Below are positions 1 to 5,081 of a stretch of DNA of 6,014 bases, piece after piece (within the stretch, counting starts at the first letter, position 1; each line of letters starts with the position of its first letter). Made by a program: the position numbers and the translations under genes. Where the stretch lies: assembly GCA_029864225.1 (NCBI GenBank), contig JAOTTU010000115.1:1-6014 (forward strand), given 5' to 3'. Under the pieces are notes generated by a model. It was not told where the DNA came from, made no database searches, and saw only the letters and a program-made list of their open reading frames with translations. This DNA is from Gammaproteobacteria bacterium (lineage in GTDB: Bacteria; Pseudomonadota; Gammaproteobacteria; UBA9214).

Positions 1-256
1 CGAGACCGAACGTCGGTACCGAACGCGGGCTGACTAAGCCGAAGAAACGAAAGGGCTCGGAATACCGAAACCGACCTCGGACCGAACCCACCGATCTTCG
101 ACCGGTGTTCGAGTGACGCCCGCGCCGCGTTCGATACATCATATCTACCGGTGGGTATGCGTGATTTGTGCTCGAGATCTGACCTTCATGTATAGCTTAT
201 ATAACCGATTGCTCAGTGAATATGGATGACCCAGGCCAGAAGTTCGGAGCAATGAG
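1..256. other. Non-coding leader region with ACCGAA-rich low complexity
   Basis: No convincing gene is seen here. The first ~110 bases are rich in ACCGAA/CCGAC words: ACCGAACG occurs at 5-12 and again at 18-25, and ACCGAAC at 81-87. One frame stays open from base 3 to a TGA at 114-116 and would encode a very basic, charged 37-residue tail. It could be the C-terminus of a gene entering from the left, but the composition is equally explained by the repeated word. Around 200-205 there is a TATAAC hexamer with only a weak CTGACC 15 bp upstream, too poor to call a promoter. Confidence 0.3.
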
Positions 257-397
257 TTGAATATCCTGAAGGTTGCATATGAGATCTTCGATTCCACCCA
301 ACGACAAGCGTTATTTGCCAAGATGACACTGCAATCAGAGATGGATATGCTTGTTACATGCCGTGCAAAGGCGACAGTGCCCGCATCAAACGGATGA
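257..397 (+). CDS. Possible small protein, 46 residues, unknown function
   Basis: A TTG at 257 has GGAG at 246-249, 7 nt upstream, and opens a 46-codon frame ending in TGA at 395-397. The product begins MNILKVAYEIFDSTQRQ and has a balanced, amphipathic, helix-prone composition (KVAYEIF, ALFAKM, SEMDML). It shows no membrane segment and no motif I recognise. The frame is open back to 230, so the start is not certain. An out-of-frame ATG at 252 lies closer to the GGAG but opens only ATG-AGT-TGA. The ORF is short, has a non-ATG start and has no recognised homologue, so it may be chance. It lies 79 nt before the dipeptidase start and could be a leader ORF. Confidence 0.22.
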   Translation: MNILKVAYEIFDSTQRQALFAKMTLQSEMDMLVTCRAKATVPASNG

Positions 398-462
398 AGT
401 AGAAGGCCAGTTCCCAGTGCATAAGCGCTGAACGTAGGACGACATTACCCCATTAAGCGAGC

Positions 463-469
463 AAGGAGG
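463..469 (+). promoter_or_regulatory. Perfect Shine-Dalgarno for the dipeptidase, decides the start
   Basis: AAGGAGG is fully complementary to the anti-Shine-Dalgarno end of 16S rRNA. It lies exactly 7 nt before ATT at 477. No ATG, GTG or TTG in the correct frame lies between it and the GTG at 540, which is inside the hydrophobic anchor and has no ribosome-binding site. The site therefore points to initiation at the ATT. The nonamer CATTAAGCG flanks it on both sides (451-459 and 476-484), the second copy covering the start codon. Confidence 0.7.
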
Positions 470-476
470 CAGATTC

Positions 477-1619
477 ATTAAGCGCTCTTTTCCCAAGCTA
501 TCTATAGGTACTCTCGGTCTTGTTCTCCTGGCCCTGTGCGTGCTCCATTTTGTCGCATTGCCCTATGTCGATAGGGAGCGAAACGTTGTTCTCGTTCCGG
601 GCCCGTACCCAGCATCCGCACGAACCCGCGAATTCCATAACGATGCATTCATTGCAGATCTGCATGCGGACGCGCTTCTATGGGGCCGTGATCTCCGGAA
701 ACACCACTTACGAGGCCATGTGGACCTCCCACGCTTACAGGACGGTGGCGTGGACTTGCAGGTGTTTGGCGTGGTGACAAGGGTTCCGCACTCGAGGAAT
801 TACGATGCCAACAGGGGCGATACCGACGTTCTGCCAACCCTGTTCATAGCCTCTTGGCGCTCGCCCGCGACCTGGTTCAGTCTTAAGGAACGCGCACTGG
901 TCCAGGCAAACGAGCTGAGGAGTCTCACCGGCACGTCCCCGCTTTCCCTGGTGCTGCGCCGCGAGGATCTGTCCATCGCTGGACCCAAAGGGTTGCTTGC
1001 CTTGGAAGGCATGCATGCGCTAGAGGGGCGTGCAGAAGCGCTAGGGGAATTGTATTCGGCAGGGTTCCGAATGATGGGGCTGACACACCACTTTGACAAC
1101 GAGGCTGCGGGTTCGGCACATGGAGACAAAAAATATGGCCTCACCGAGTTCGGACGCACGCTTGTTCCTGAGATGGAGGCCCTTGGAATAACTATAGACC
1201 TCGCACATGCTTCGCCTGCCGCTATCAGGGACACGCTTGCCCTTGTGACCAAGCCGGTAGTTGTCTCCCACGTTGGCGTGCAGGGCACATGTCCTGGCCC
1301 GAGGAACCTATCCGATGAACAGTTGCGCGATATTGCCCGAAACGGCGGTGTCATTGGGATTGGATACTGGAAGGCAGCCGTATGTGATCCAAGTGTGGAA
1401 GGAATAGTTACCGCTATACTTTACGCTATTAGTATCGCAGGAGTTGACCACGTTGGTCTCGGTTCGGATTTCGATGGCAATGTTGCGGCGCCTTTTGATG
1501 CGACCGGGCTACCGATGCTCACCGAGTCTCTGCTCGAGGCTGGCCTGTCCATGGAGGATGTCAGCAAGATTATCGGCGGCAATGTCAAACGCGTACTTGC
1601 CGCGAATCTGCCGTTATAG
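477..1619 (+). CDS. Membrane-anchored zinc dipeptidase, peptidase family M19
   Basis: Hydrolyses dipeptides, including D-amino-acid dipeptides in some relatives, with a two-zinc site. Numbering from ATT at 477 (380 residues), residues 2-7 are basic (KRSFPK) and ~10-28 form a hydrophobic segment with no good lipobox, so an uncleaved inner-membrane anchor with a periplasmic enzyme domain is likely. Predicted metal ligands are H63 and D65 (DLHAD), E177 (LEGMH), H244 (DLAHAS) and H265 (SHVG). The 21-residue gap between the last two equals that in human renal dipeptidase (H198/H219). GSDFDG at 329-334 carries the substrate-binding Asp. The catalytic set is complete, so the enzyme should be active. 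The start is odd: a perfect Shine-Dalgarno precedes ATT, and the first standard start (GTG 540) would cut the anchor. An in-frame TAG at 435 blocks any far upstream start. The family assignment is secure; the exact substrate is unknown. Confidence 0.92.
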   Translation: MKRSFPKLSIGTLGLVLLALCVLHFVALPYVDRERNVVLVPGPYPASARTREFHNDAFIADLHADALLWGRDLRKHHLRGHVDLPRLQDGGVDLQVFGVVTRVPHSRNYDANRGDTDVLPTLFIASWRSPATWFSLKERALVQANELRSLTGTSPLSLVLRREDLSIAGPKGLLALEGMHALEGRAEALGELYSAGFRMMGLTHHFDNEAAGSAHGDKKYGLTEFGRTLVPEMEALGITIDLAHASPAAIRDTLALVTKPVVVSHVGVQGTCPGPRNLSDEQLRDIARNGGVIGIGYWKAAVCDPSVEGIVTAILYAISIAGVDHVGLGSDFDGNVAAPFDATGLPMLTESLLEAGLSMEDVSKIIGGNVKRVLAANLPL

Positions 1620-1697
1620 CGATACGATTCAATGATCATGCAAACCAACCATGAACTGAGCATACTCGTGAGACCGGATATCGGTAGATGAGGACAT

Positions 1698-2519
1698 ATG
1701 AACCTTTGGTCAAGTTTAACTGACCGGCTGCGGCGAATCGGCCGCCGACAGGTACCGGTCTGGTTTGAATCATCCGCATCGGTCATCGACGAGTTCCAGA
1801 CCATCGGGAAGAAGCTCAGAATCCTCAAGATCATCCCGAATCCCTTCCCCTTCTATGACTGGATCATGGGATTCTATGAGCGTCCCTCTAACCGGGAAGC
1901 GCTGCGCGGACCCATGCTCGAGCGTGCACGCAAGATCCTGGATGTTGGTGCCGGTACCGGATACCTATTAAGCAGGCTAGTCAGGGCAACGGGGGAGGAG
2001 CAGGAAATCGTCGCGGTGGACCTTTCCAGACAGATGCTTATGAACTCAAGATCCTACCTCTCGAAGCATGGCCAACTGACGGAGCGCATTGTTTTCAAGC
2101 AGGCGGATTGCCAGTCATTGCCCTGGGAGGAGAACACTTTTGACCTGTATGTCTCCAGTTACCTTTTCGACCTGTTGCCGGAGCAGGAACTTCGAAACGC
2201 GCTTAAGGAAATGGAAAGGGTACTGGTGCCGGACGGATACGCGATCCTGATCACGATGACCACAGAACTAAATGGCCTTCCTCTATATAAAAAAATATTC
2301 TACCGAATCATGAATGAAATCTATTGCATCGGCTACCAAAATGGCAGGTGGAACCCGATATGGCGTTTCCTGTTCGCAGGTTATGCTCCTCATTGTCGTC
2401 CTATAACTCTTGGGTCGTACCTGCGTGAACTGGACAATATGGCAATGGCCTACACCAAGCTGAGTCGCGTTTCGCTGTTCCCGGTGCGTATCTACTATGT
2501 CCGCAAGACCCATGGCTAG
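1698..2519 (+). CDS. Class I SAM-dependent methyltransferase (first of a pair)
   Basis: 273 residues. The Rossmann-type SAM-binding core has motif I ILDVGAGTGYL at 80-90, an acidic ribose-binding residue in VAVDLS at 105-110, an adenine-side ADCQSLPWEENTFDL at 136-150, and the post-motif LVPDGYAILI at 176-185. The fold is of the Methyltransf_11/25 (UbiE-like) type; these methylate quinones, lipids or other small molecules, and the substrate cannot be told here. An unusual N-terminal ~79 residues, rich in aromatic and basic residues, and a C-terminal basic and aromatic tail (190-273) flank the core and may bind a membrane substrate. An in-frame TGA at 1689-1691 fixes ATG 1698 as the earliest start. 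Its AGGA (1691-1694) is only 3 nt away, which is short. The 3' end overlaps the next gene, suggesting co-transcription and translational coupling. Confidence 0.85.
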   Translation: MNLWSSLTDRLRRIGRRQVPVWFESSASVIDEFQTIGKKLRILKIIPNPFPFYDWIMGFYERPSNREALRGPMLERARKILDVGAGTGYLLSRLVRATGEEQEIVAVDLSRQMLMNSRSYLSKHGQLTERIVFKQADCQSLPWEENTFDLYVSSYLFDLLPEQELRNALKEMERVLVPDGYAILITMTTELNGLPLYKKIFYRIMNEIYCIGYQNGRWNPIWRFLFAGYAPHCRPITLGSYLRELDNMAMAYTKLSRVSLFPVRIYYVRKTHG

Positions 2520-3234
2520 ACCGAGATTCTGGTGGCAGGTATTTACAGCCGCACTACACAGCCATTCAAACAGGCAGTTCTATGACCGGATTTCGCCGAT
2601 CTACGATCGGGTCTTCGTTAAGCACAGGAAACATGCAAAAAAAATGACCGAGATAATGCGTACGGCTTATGCCGGCAGGGAGTGCACGACTCGGGTGTTG
2701 GACCTCGGGTGCGGTACCGGCATGTTAAGCCGCATGCTGTCTGCCGATGGTTTTGACGTGACCGGGCTGGATATTTCGATCAAGTCACTTCAGGTCATGC
2801 GACGATCCGATAAGCGTATCGAGGCAATCCAGGGCGATGCATCACACCTGCCGTTTACAGACGACGCCTTCCAGGTAGTCGTTTCCCTCGGTTCTTGGCG
2901 ACATTTTTCAGAGCCGGAACACGTGCTTGCAGAACTGAACCGCCTGCTTGGGAAAAATGGTTTTTTTATTGCCGGATACTTCCCGCCGGCAATTGGTGGC
3001 GTGGTGCATCTTGTCAATGGATTCTGGAGCAGATTGCTGATTCGAATTTATCATTTTCTGACCGGGAAACTTGGATTTGAAGACCATGCAGACTCGTTAT
3101 TGGAGGAGCGGACCACGATTCTTGCCAGAAAGTATTTCAAACAGGTTGACACGGTTGATTCAGGTGAGAAATGGCATCTGATCGTTGCTATAGACCCTTG
3201 CACGAGCCTGATAAACACTGTCTCCAGTGAATGA
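2497..3234 (+). CDS. Class I SAM-dependent methyltransferase (second of a pair)
   Basis: 245 residues. N-terminal FYDRISPIYDRVF (28-40) resembles the substrate-proximal start of UbiE/MenG-type enzymes. SAM motif I is VLDLGCGTGML at 67-77, the acidic strand-2 end is VTGLDIS at 88-94, GDASHLPFTDDAF at 113-125 is the adenine contact region, and LLGKNGFFIAGYF at 150-162 is the post-motif strand. Methyltransf_11 type; substrate unknown. It is clearly different in sequence from its upstream neighbour, so this is not a recent duplication. Two starts are possible: ATG 2497 (23-nt overlap with the upstream gene) and ATG 2512 (8-nt overlap, the start and upstream stop sharing ATGGCTAG). Neither has a strong Shine-Dalgarno, which favours coupled translation from the upstream gene. 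A quinone or lipid methylation role is only a guess from the UbiE-like N-terminus. Confidence 0.85.
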   Translation: MSARPMARPRFWWQVFTAALHSHSNRQFYDRISPIYDRVFVKHRKHAKKMTEIMRTAYAGRECTTRVLDLGCGTGMLSRMLSADGFDVTGLDISIKSLQVMRRSDKRIEAIQGDASHLPFTDDAFQVVVSLGSWRHFSEPEHVLAELNRLLGKNGFFIAGYFPPAIGGVVHLVNGFWSRLLIRIYHFLTGKLGFEDHADSLLEERTTILARKYFKQVDTVDSGEKWHLIVAIDPCTSLINTVSSE

Positions 3235-3242
3235 CTGTTTCT

Positions 3243-3266
3243 GGCCGGACTGAGAAGTTCCTGGCC
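3243..3266 (+). terminator. Hairpin after the methyltransferase pair, possible terminator
   Basis: Eight nucleotides after the methyltransferase stop, GGCC (3243-3246) pairs with GGCC (3263-3266), and GGACT (3247-3251) pairs with AGTTCC (3256-3261) with a bulged T. A second T (3262) is bulged, and the loop is GAGA, a GNRA tetraloop. No T-run follows directly; TTTT comes only at 3280-3283. It could be a weak intrinsic terminator or an mRNA 3'-end stabiliser. Confidence 0.35.
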
Positions 3267-3294
3267 TAATACCCGATTGTTTTACTCAGATGGA

Positions 3295-3307
3295 ATGGAC
3301 ACCGCCC
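3295..3307 (+). repeat. Left subterminal inverted repeat of the IS1111-group element
   Basis: ATGGACACCGCCC is the exact reverse complement of 4663-4675, 13 of 13 bases. The match ends on both sides (3294 against 4676 and 3308 against 4662 do not pair). It lies 7 nt inside the inferred left end. Confidence 0.9.
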
Positions 3308-3332
3308 TCCCTTAACCGGCATCAAAGTGCCA

Positions 3333-3356
3333 TAGTTGAAATGTGATGTTCAACTA
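3333..3356 (+). promoter_or_regulatory. 8-bp inverted repeat upstream of the transposase
   Basis: TAGTTGAA (3333-3340) and TTCAACTA (3349-3356) are perfect inverted repeats around an 8-nt loop, ending 6 nt before the transposase Shine-Dalgarno (GAGAGGA, 3363-3369). In a transcript entering from outside, or from the circle junction, it would form a hairpin just ahead of the ribosome-binding site. It could tune transposase translation or bind a protein as a dyad; which of these cannot be told from sequence. Confidence 0.45.
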
Positions 3357-3377
3357 AACACAGAGAGGACGGCATCC

Positions 3378-4415
3378 ATGGATAAGATTAGCGTGATCGG
3401 GCTAGATTTGGCAAAGAACGTATTTCATGTGCATGGTGTTGATTTTGAGGGAGAAGTCGTCATGCGCAAGCAGCTGAAACGCTCCCAGGTGAGTCGGTTT
3501 TTCGCCAACCTGGAACCGTGTCTGATTGGCATGGAAGCCTGCGGTGGCGCGCATTACTGGTCACGGGAATTGACCGGCCTGGGACACACGGTTCGGGTGA
3601 TGGCGCCGATATTCGTGAAAGCGTACCTGAAAGCCAACAAGAAGGACCGCAATGATGCCGAGGCCATTTGCGAGGCAGTGCAGCGGCCGAACATGCGGTT
3701 TGTCCAGCCCAAGACGCCAGAGCAGCAGGCCGTCTTGCACCTGCATCATGCTCGTCGCCTATTGGTGCGCCAGCGTGTTGCCCTCAGCAATCACATACGT
3801 GGGGTTCTCTCGGAGTACGGTATCGTTCTGCCACAAGGGGTCAAAGTGATCTCACGGTGCCTGCCAGCGCTACTGGAAGATGCCGAGAATGACCTGCCGA
3901 TGCTGGCCCGGCATCTACTGGCCGAACTCAAGGCGGAACACGACCAGTTGATAGAACGGGCCGAGTGCCTTGAGGGTCAGGTCAAGACCTGGCATGCCAC
4001 CAACAGGGTGAGTCAGCGCCTGGCGAGCATCCCGGGCATTGGCGTATTAACGGCAAGCGCCCTGGCCGCCGTGGTCGGTGAGGGTCAGGACTTCAGAAAC
4101 GGTCGGCAGCTCGCTGCCTACCTGGGTCTAGTACCCCGTCAAGCCTCTTCGGGCGGGAAGGCGCGGTTATTGGGTATCAGCAAGCGGGGCGACGGTTATC
4201 TGCGTGGCCTACTGATCCATGGTGCGAGAACGGTGATCTATCACATCCGACGTCGCATACAGGCTGGCCAGCCTGGTGGGAATCCCTGGGTGGAGCAGTT
4301 GTTGCAGCGCTGCCACCCCAATGAGGTGGCGGTCGCGCTAGCCAACAAGATGGCCCGTATTGCCTGGGTGTTGCTGGTCAGAAAGGAAACCTGGTGTCCG
4401 GCACGTCCGGTATGA
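3378..4415 (+). CDS. IS1111-group transposase/recombinase (DEDD plus serine type)
   Basis: 345 residues from ATG 3378, chosen because GAGAGGA at 3363-3369 lies 8 nt upstream; an in-frame TTG at 3336 would add 14 residues but lies inside an inverted repeat. The N-terminal RuvC-like domain shows the DEDD set: D10 (IGLDLAKNVF), E53 (MEACGGAHYW), and D90 and D93 (KKDRNDAEAI). The C-terminal Transposase_20 domain follows, with a helix-hairpin-helix-like LASIPGIGVLTASALA (215-230) and the conserved S257-S258-G-G-K containing the probable serine nucleophile. The length is normal and no frame break is seen. Family members excise the element as a circle and insert it at a site chosen by an element-encoded RNA that pairs with donor and target. 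The probable RNA gene lies directly downstream. The C-terminal end overlaps a CCGG hairpin at 4404-4422. Confidence 0.93.
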   Translation: MDKISVIGLDLAKNVFHVHGVDFEGEVVMRKQLKRSQVSRFFANLEPCLIGMEACGGAHYWSRELTGLGHTVRVMAPIFVKAYLKANKKDRNDAEAICEAVQRPNMRFVQPKTPEQQAVLHLHHARRLLVRQRVALSNHIRGVLSEYGIVLPQGVKVISRCLPALLEDAENDLPMLARHLLAELKAEHDQLIERAECLEGQVKTWHATNRVSQRLASIPGIGVLTASALAAVVGEGQDFRNGRQLAAYLGLVPRQASSGGKARLLGISKRGDGYLRGLLIHGARTVIYHIRRRIQAGQPGGNPWVEQLLQRCHPNEVAVALANKMARIAWVLLVRKETWCPARPV

Positions 4416-4422
4416 CCGGATG
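4404..4422 (+). repeat. Hairpin spanning the transposase stop codon
   Basis: CGTCCGG (4404-4410) pairs with CCGGATG (4416-4422), counting one G-U pair, around the loop TATGA, which contains the TGA stop. It may separate the transposase message from the downstream guide RNA or mark its processed 5' side. No T-run follows, so it is not a typical terminator. Confidence 0.35.
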
Positions 4423-4499
4423 AGCCAGCATAGTTTAGTAATTAACGCATAACGGAGGTCACACACTGATTGCACAAGTGAGGCATGGTAAAACAGGTC

Positions 4500-4641
4500 G
4501 AACCGCGGCGGGTCAAACCCGGTGAATGTCTCGAAGCAAAGACTTCGTTTCTCAGATAGGGCCCCGTCGGCGAATACCATAGAGGCCAGGAGATACAACT
4601 CCATCAACAGGCCGGATGTAAGACTGCAATCGATTCTTTTT
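4500..4641 (+). ncRNA. Predicted bridge RNA/seekRNA of the IS1111-group element
   Basis: The position (right end, downstream of the transposase, same strand) is where IS1111-group elements encode their target-selecting RNA. Two guide loops can be read. Loop 1: arm TGAATGTCT (4523-4531), hairpin CGAAG/CTTCG (4532-4547), arm TTTCTCAGAT (4548-4557). The first arm is the reverse complement of the right flank 4679-4687 (9/9); the second matches the left junction 3282-3291 (9/10). Loop 2: arm TCCATC (4600-4605), reverse complement of the left end 3289-3294 (6/6), then arm ATGTAAGA (4616-4623), identical to the right-end junction 4674-4681. All four arms include the same GA core. A 5-bp hairpin (CGGGT/ACCCG, 4509-4521) precedes loop 1. 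AATCGATT followed by C and five T (4628-4641) may mark the 3' end. The ends are estimates; RNA production is inferred. Confidence 0.75.
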
Positions 4642-4653
4642 ATCCAGACTCAC

Positions 4654-4678
4654 TTGGCATACGGGCGGTGTCCATGTA
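4654..4678 (+). promoter_or_regulatory. Right-end half of a circle-junction promoter
   Basis: TTGGCA (4654-4659) matches 5 of 6 bases of a sigma70 -35 box. Seventeen bases on (4660-4676), the last two bases of the element (TA) joined to its first four (AGAT, 3288-3291) in a circle form TAAGAT, a plausible -10 box (4 of 6). In the inserted state the hexamer is TAAGAC (4677-4682), lacking the important final T. A circle-only promoter reading into the transposase and guide RNA is known in principle for IS110-family circles. Confidence 0.55.
4663..4675 (-). repeat. Right subterminal inverted repeat of the IS1111-group element
   Basis: GGGCGGTGTCCAT is the exact reverse complement of 3295-3307. 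It lies 3 nt inside the inferred right end, against 7 nt for the left repeat. Confidence 0.9.
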
Positions 4679-4691
4679 AGACATTCAGTTC

Positions 4692-4718
4692 CGACCCTAA
4701 TCGGTCGTACAGAATTTT
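4692..4718 (+). terminator. Weak hairpin plus T-run, possible terminator
   Basis: CGACC (4692-4696) pairs with GGTCG (4703-4707) around CTAATC, and a run of five T follows at 4714-4718 after a 6-nt gap. Before the insertion this hairpin lay about 60 nt beyond the methyltransferase stop, so it may have been part of that operon's 3' end. The stem is short and the T-run is not adjacent. Confidence 0.28.
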
Positions 4719-4732
4719 TCCTTAAACTTCCT

Positions 4733-4801
4733 GAACGTGCTGGAAACGGTCGTTCTCGGGCCGGATGTGGATCGGCAGCCATCGACCCTTTCCAGAAGTT
4801 C
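4733..4801. repeat. Long imperfect inverted repeat (stem-loop), unknown role
   Basis: CTGGAAACGGTCG (4740-4752) and CGACCCTTTCCAG (4783-4795) pair at 12 of 13 positions. An outer stem GAAC (4733-4736) with GTTC (4798-4801) continues it across a small internal loop, and an inner stem CCGGAT/ATCGG (4761-4766 with 4771-4775) folds the 30-nt loop. It could be an intergenic repeat family, a small non-autonomous element remnant, or a structured RNA. No T-run follows it directly. Confidence 0.45.
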
Positions 4802-5081
4802 CGCGACTTAGATTGAACGTCTGGAAGAATAGAAAAACCGAACTTTAGCGGAATGATAACGGACTGAGGGCTGGCAATCAGCGGGAAACGCGAAGGGATC
4901 AGCATGCAGCCGTAAGTATGTGCACGCGACAGCCATTTACGGGTGGATTCTCTCGAGATGCGTGAGTTAATCTTCCTATACTCGCCTGCACAGGCATGAC
5001 GGATCTAGCGGCTACCACAACAAAAGGGGACGGTACTTTATTTTGCTGCACCCTTATCGCTATTAGAGGAATAAACGACGC

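Larger units (their letters stand above)
3288..4678 (+). mobile_element. Complete IS1111-group (IS110 family) insertion sequence, 1391 bp
   Basis: It has one transposase gene, 13-bp perfect inverted repeats set in from the ends, a short left non-coding part and a long (~260 nt) right non-coding part. That long right end is the layout of the IS1111 group, where the guide RNA lies downstream of the transposase. With ends at 3288 and 4678 the left repeat sits 7 nt in and the right repeat 3 nt in, as I recall for this group. The trinucleotide AGA occurs at both junctions (3288-3290 and 4679-4681), so the exact end is ambiguous by up to 3 nt while the length stays 1391. There is no longer target duplication, as expected for this family. 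The transposase is intact and both ends are present, so the copy may be active. It lies between genes and breaks no ORF. Confidence 0.88.
4679..5081. other. Intergenic region between the insertion sequence and transaldolase
   Basis: No convincing gene is present in ~400 nt. A minus-strand frame (4905 down to 4552) crosses the insertion-sequence boundary and has no recognisable domain, so it is taken as spurious. The region holds a small hairpin near 4692-4707, a long imperfect hairpin at 4733-4801, a TCTCGAGA palindrome at 4951-4958, and TATACT (4977-4982), which resembles a -10 box but has no matching -35. The transaldolase promoter probably lies in 4900-5060 but cannot be placed with confidence. 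Confidence 0.5.

Noticed and set aside
179..205. Possible promoter CTGACC ... TATAAC
   Set aside because: The -35 matches only 4 of 6 bases, the spacer is 15 bp, and it lies ~270 nt before the dipeptidase start.
477..560. Lipoprotein signal in the dipeptidase N-terminus (LALC)
   Set aside because: The residue before Cys is Leu instead of Gly, Ala or Ser, and the hydrophobic segment continues past the Cys, which fits an uncleaved anchor better.
520..777. 85-residue plus-strand frame overlapping the dipeptidase start
   Set aside because: It is out of frame with the clear M19 protein, has no ribosome-binding site, and has a Cys/His/Trp-rich shadow composition.
800..1354. 184-residue open frame on the minus strand
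   Set aside because: It lies wholly inside the well-supported dipeptidase gene on the other strand and has no recognisable motif; it is a shadow frame.
3253..4868. Short words shared by the two flanks of the insertion sequence (AGAAGTTCC at 3253 and 4794; CGGACTGAG at 3246 and 4860)
   Set aside because: They are 9-nt words at unrelated spacings and orders, not at the element ends, so they are likely chance and not a target duplication.
4552..4905. 117-residue open frame on the minus strand
   Set aside because: It crosses the right boundary of the insertion sequence and the predicted guide RNA, shows no domain, and is rich in Pro, Arg and Ser as antisense frames often are.
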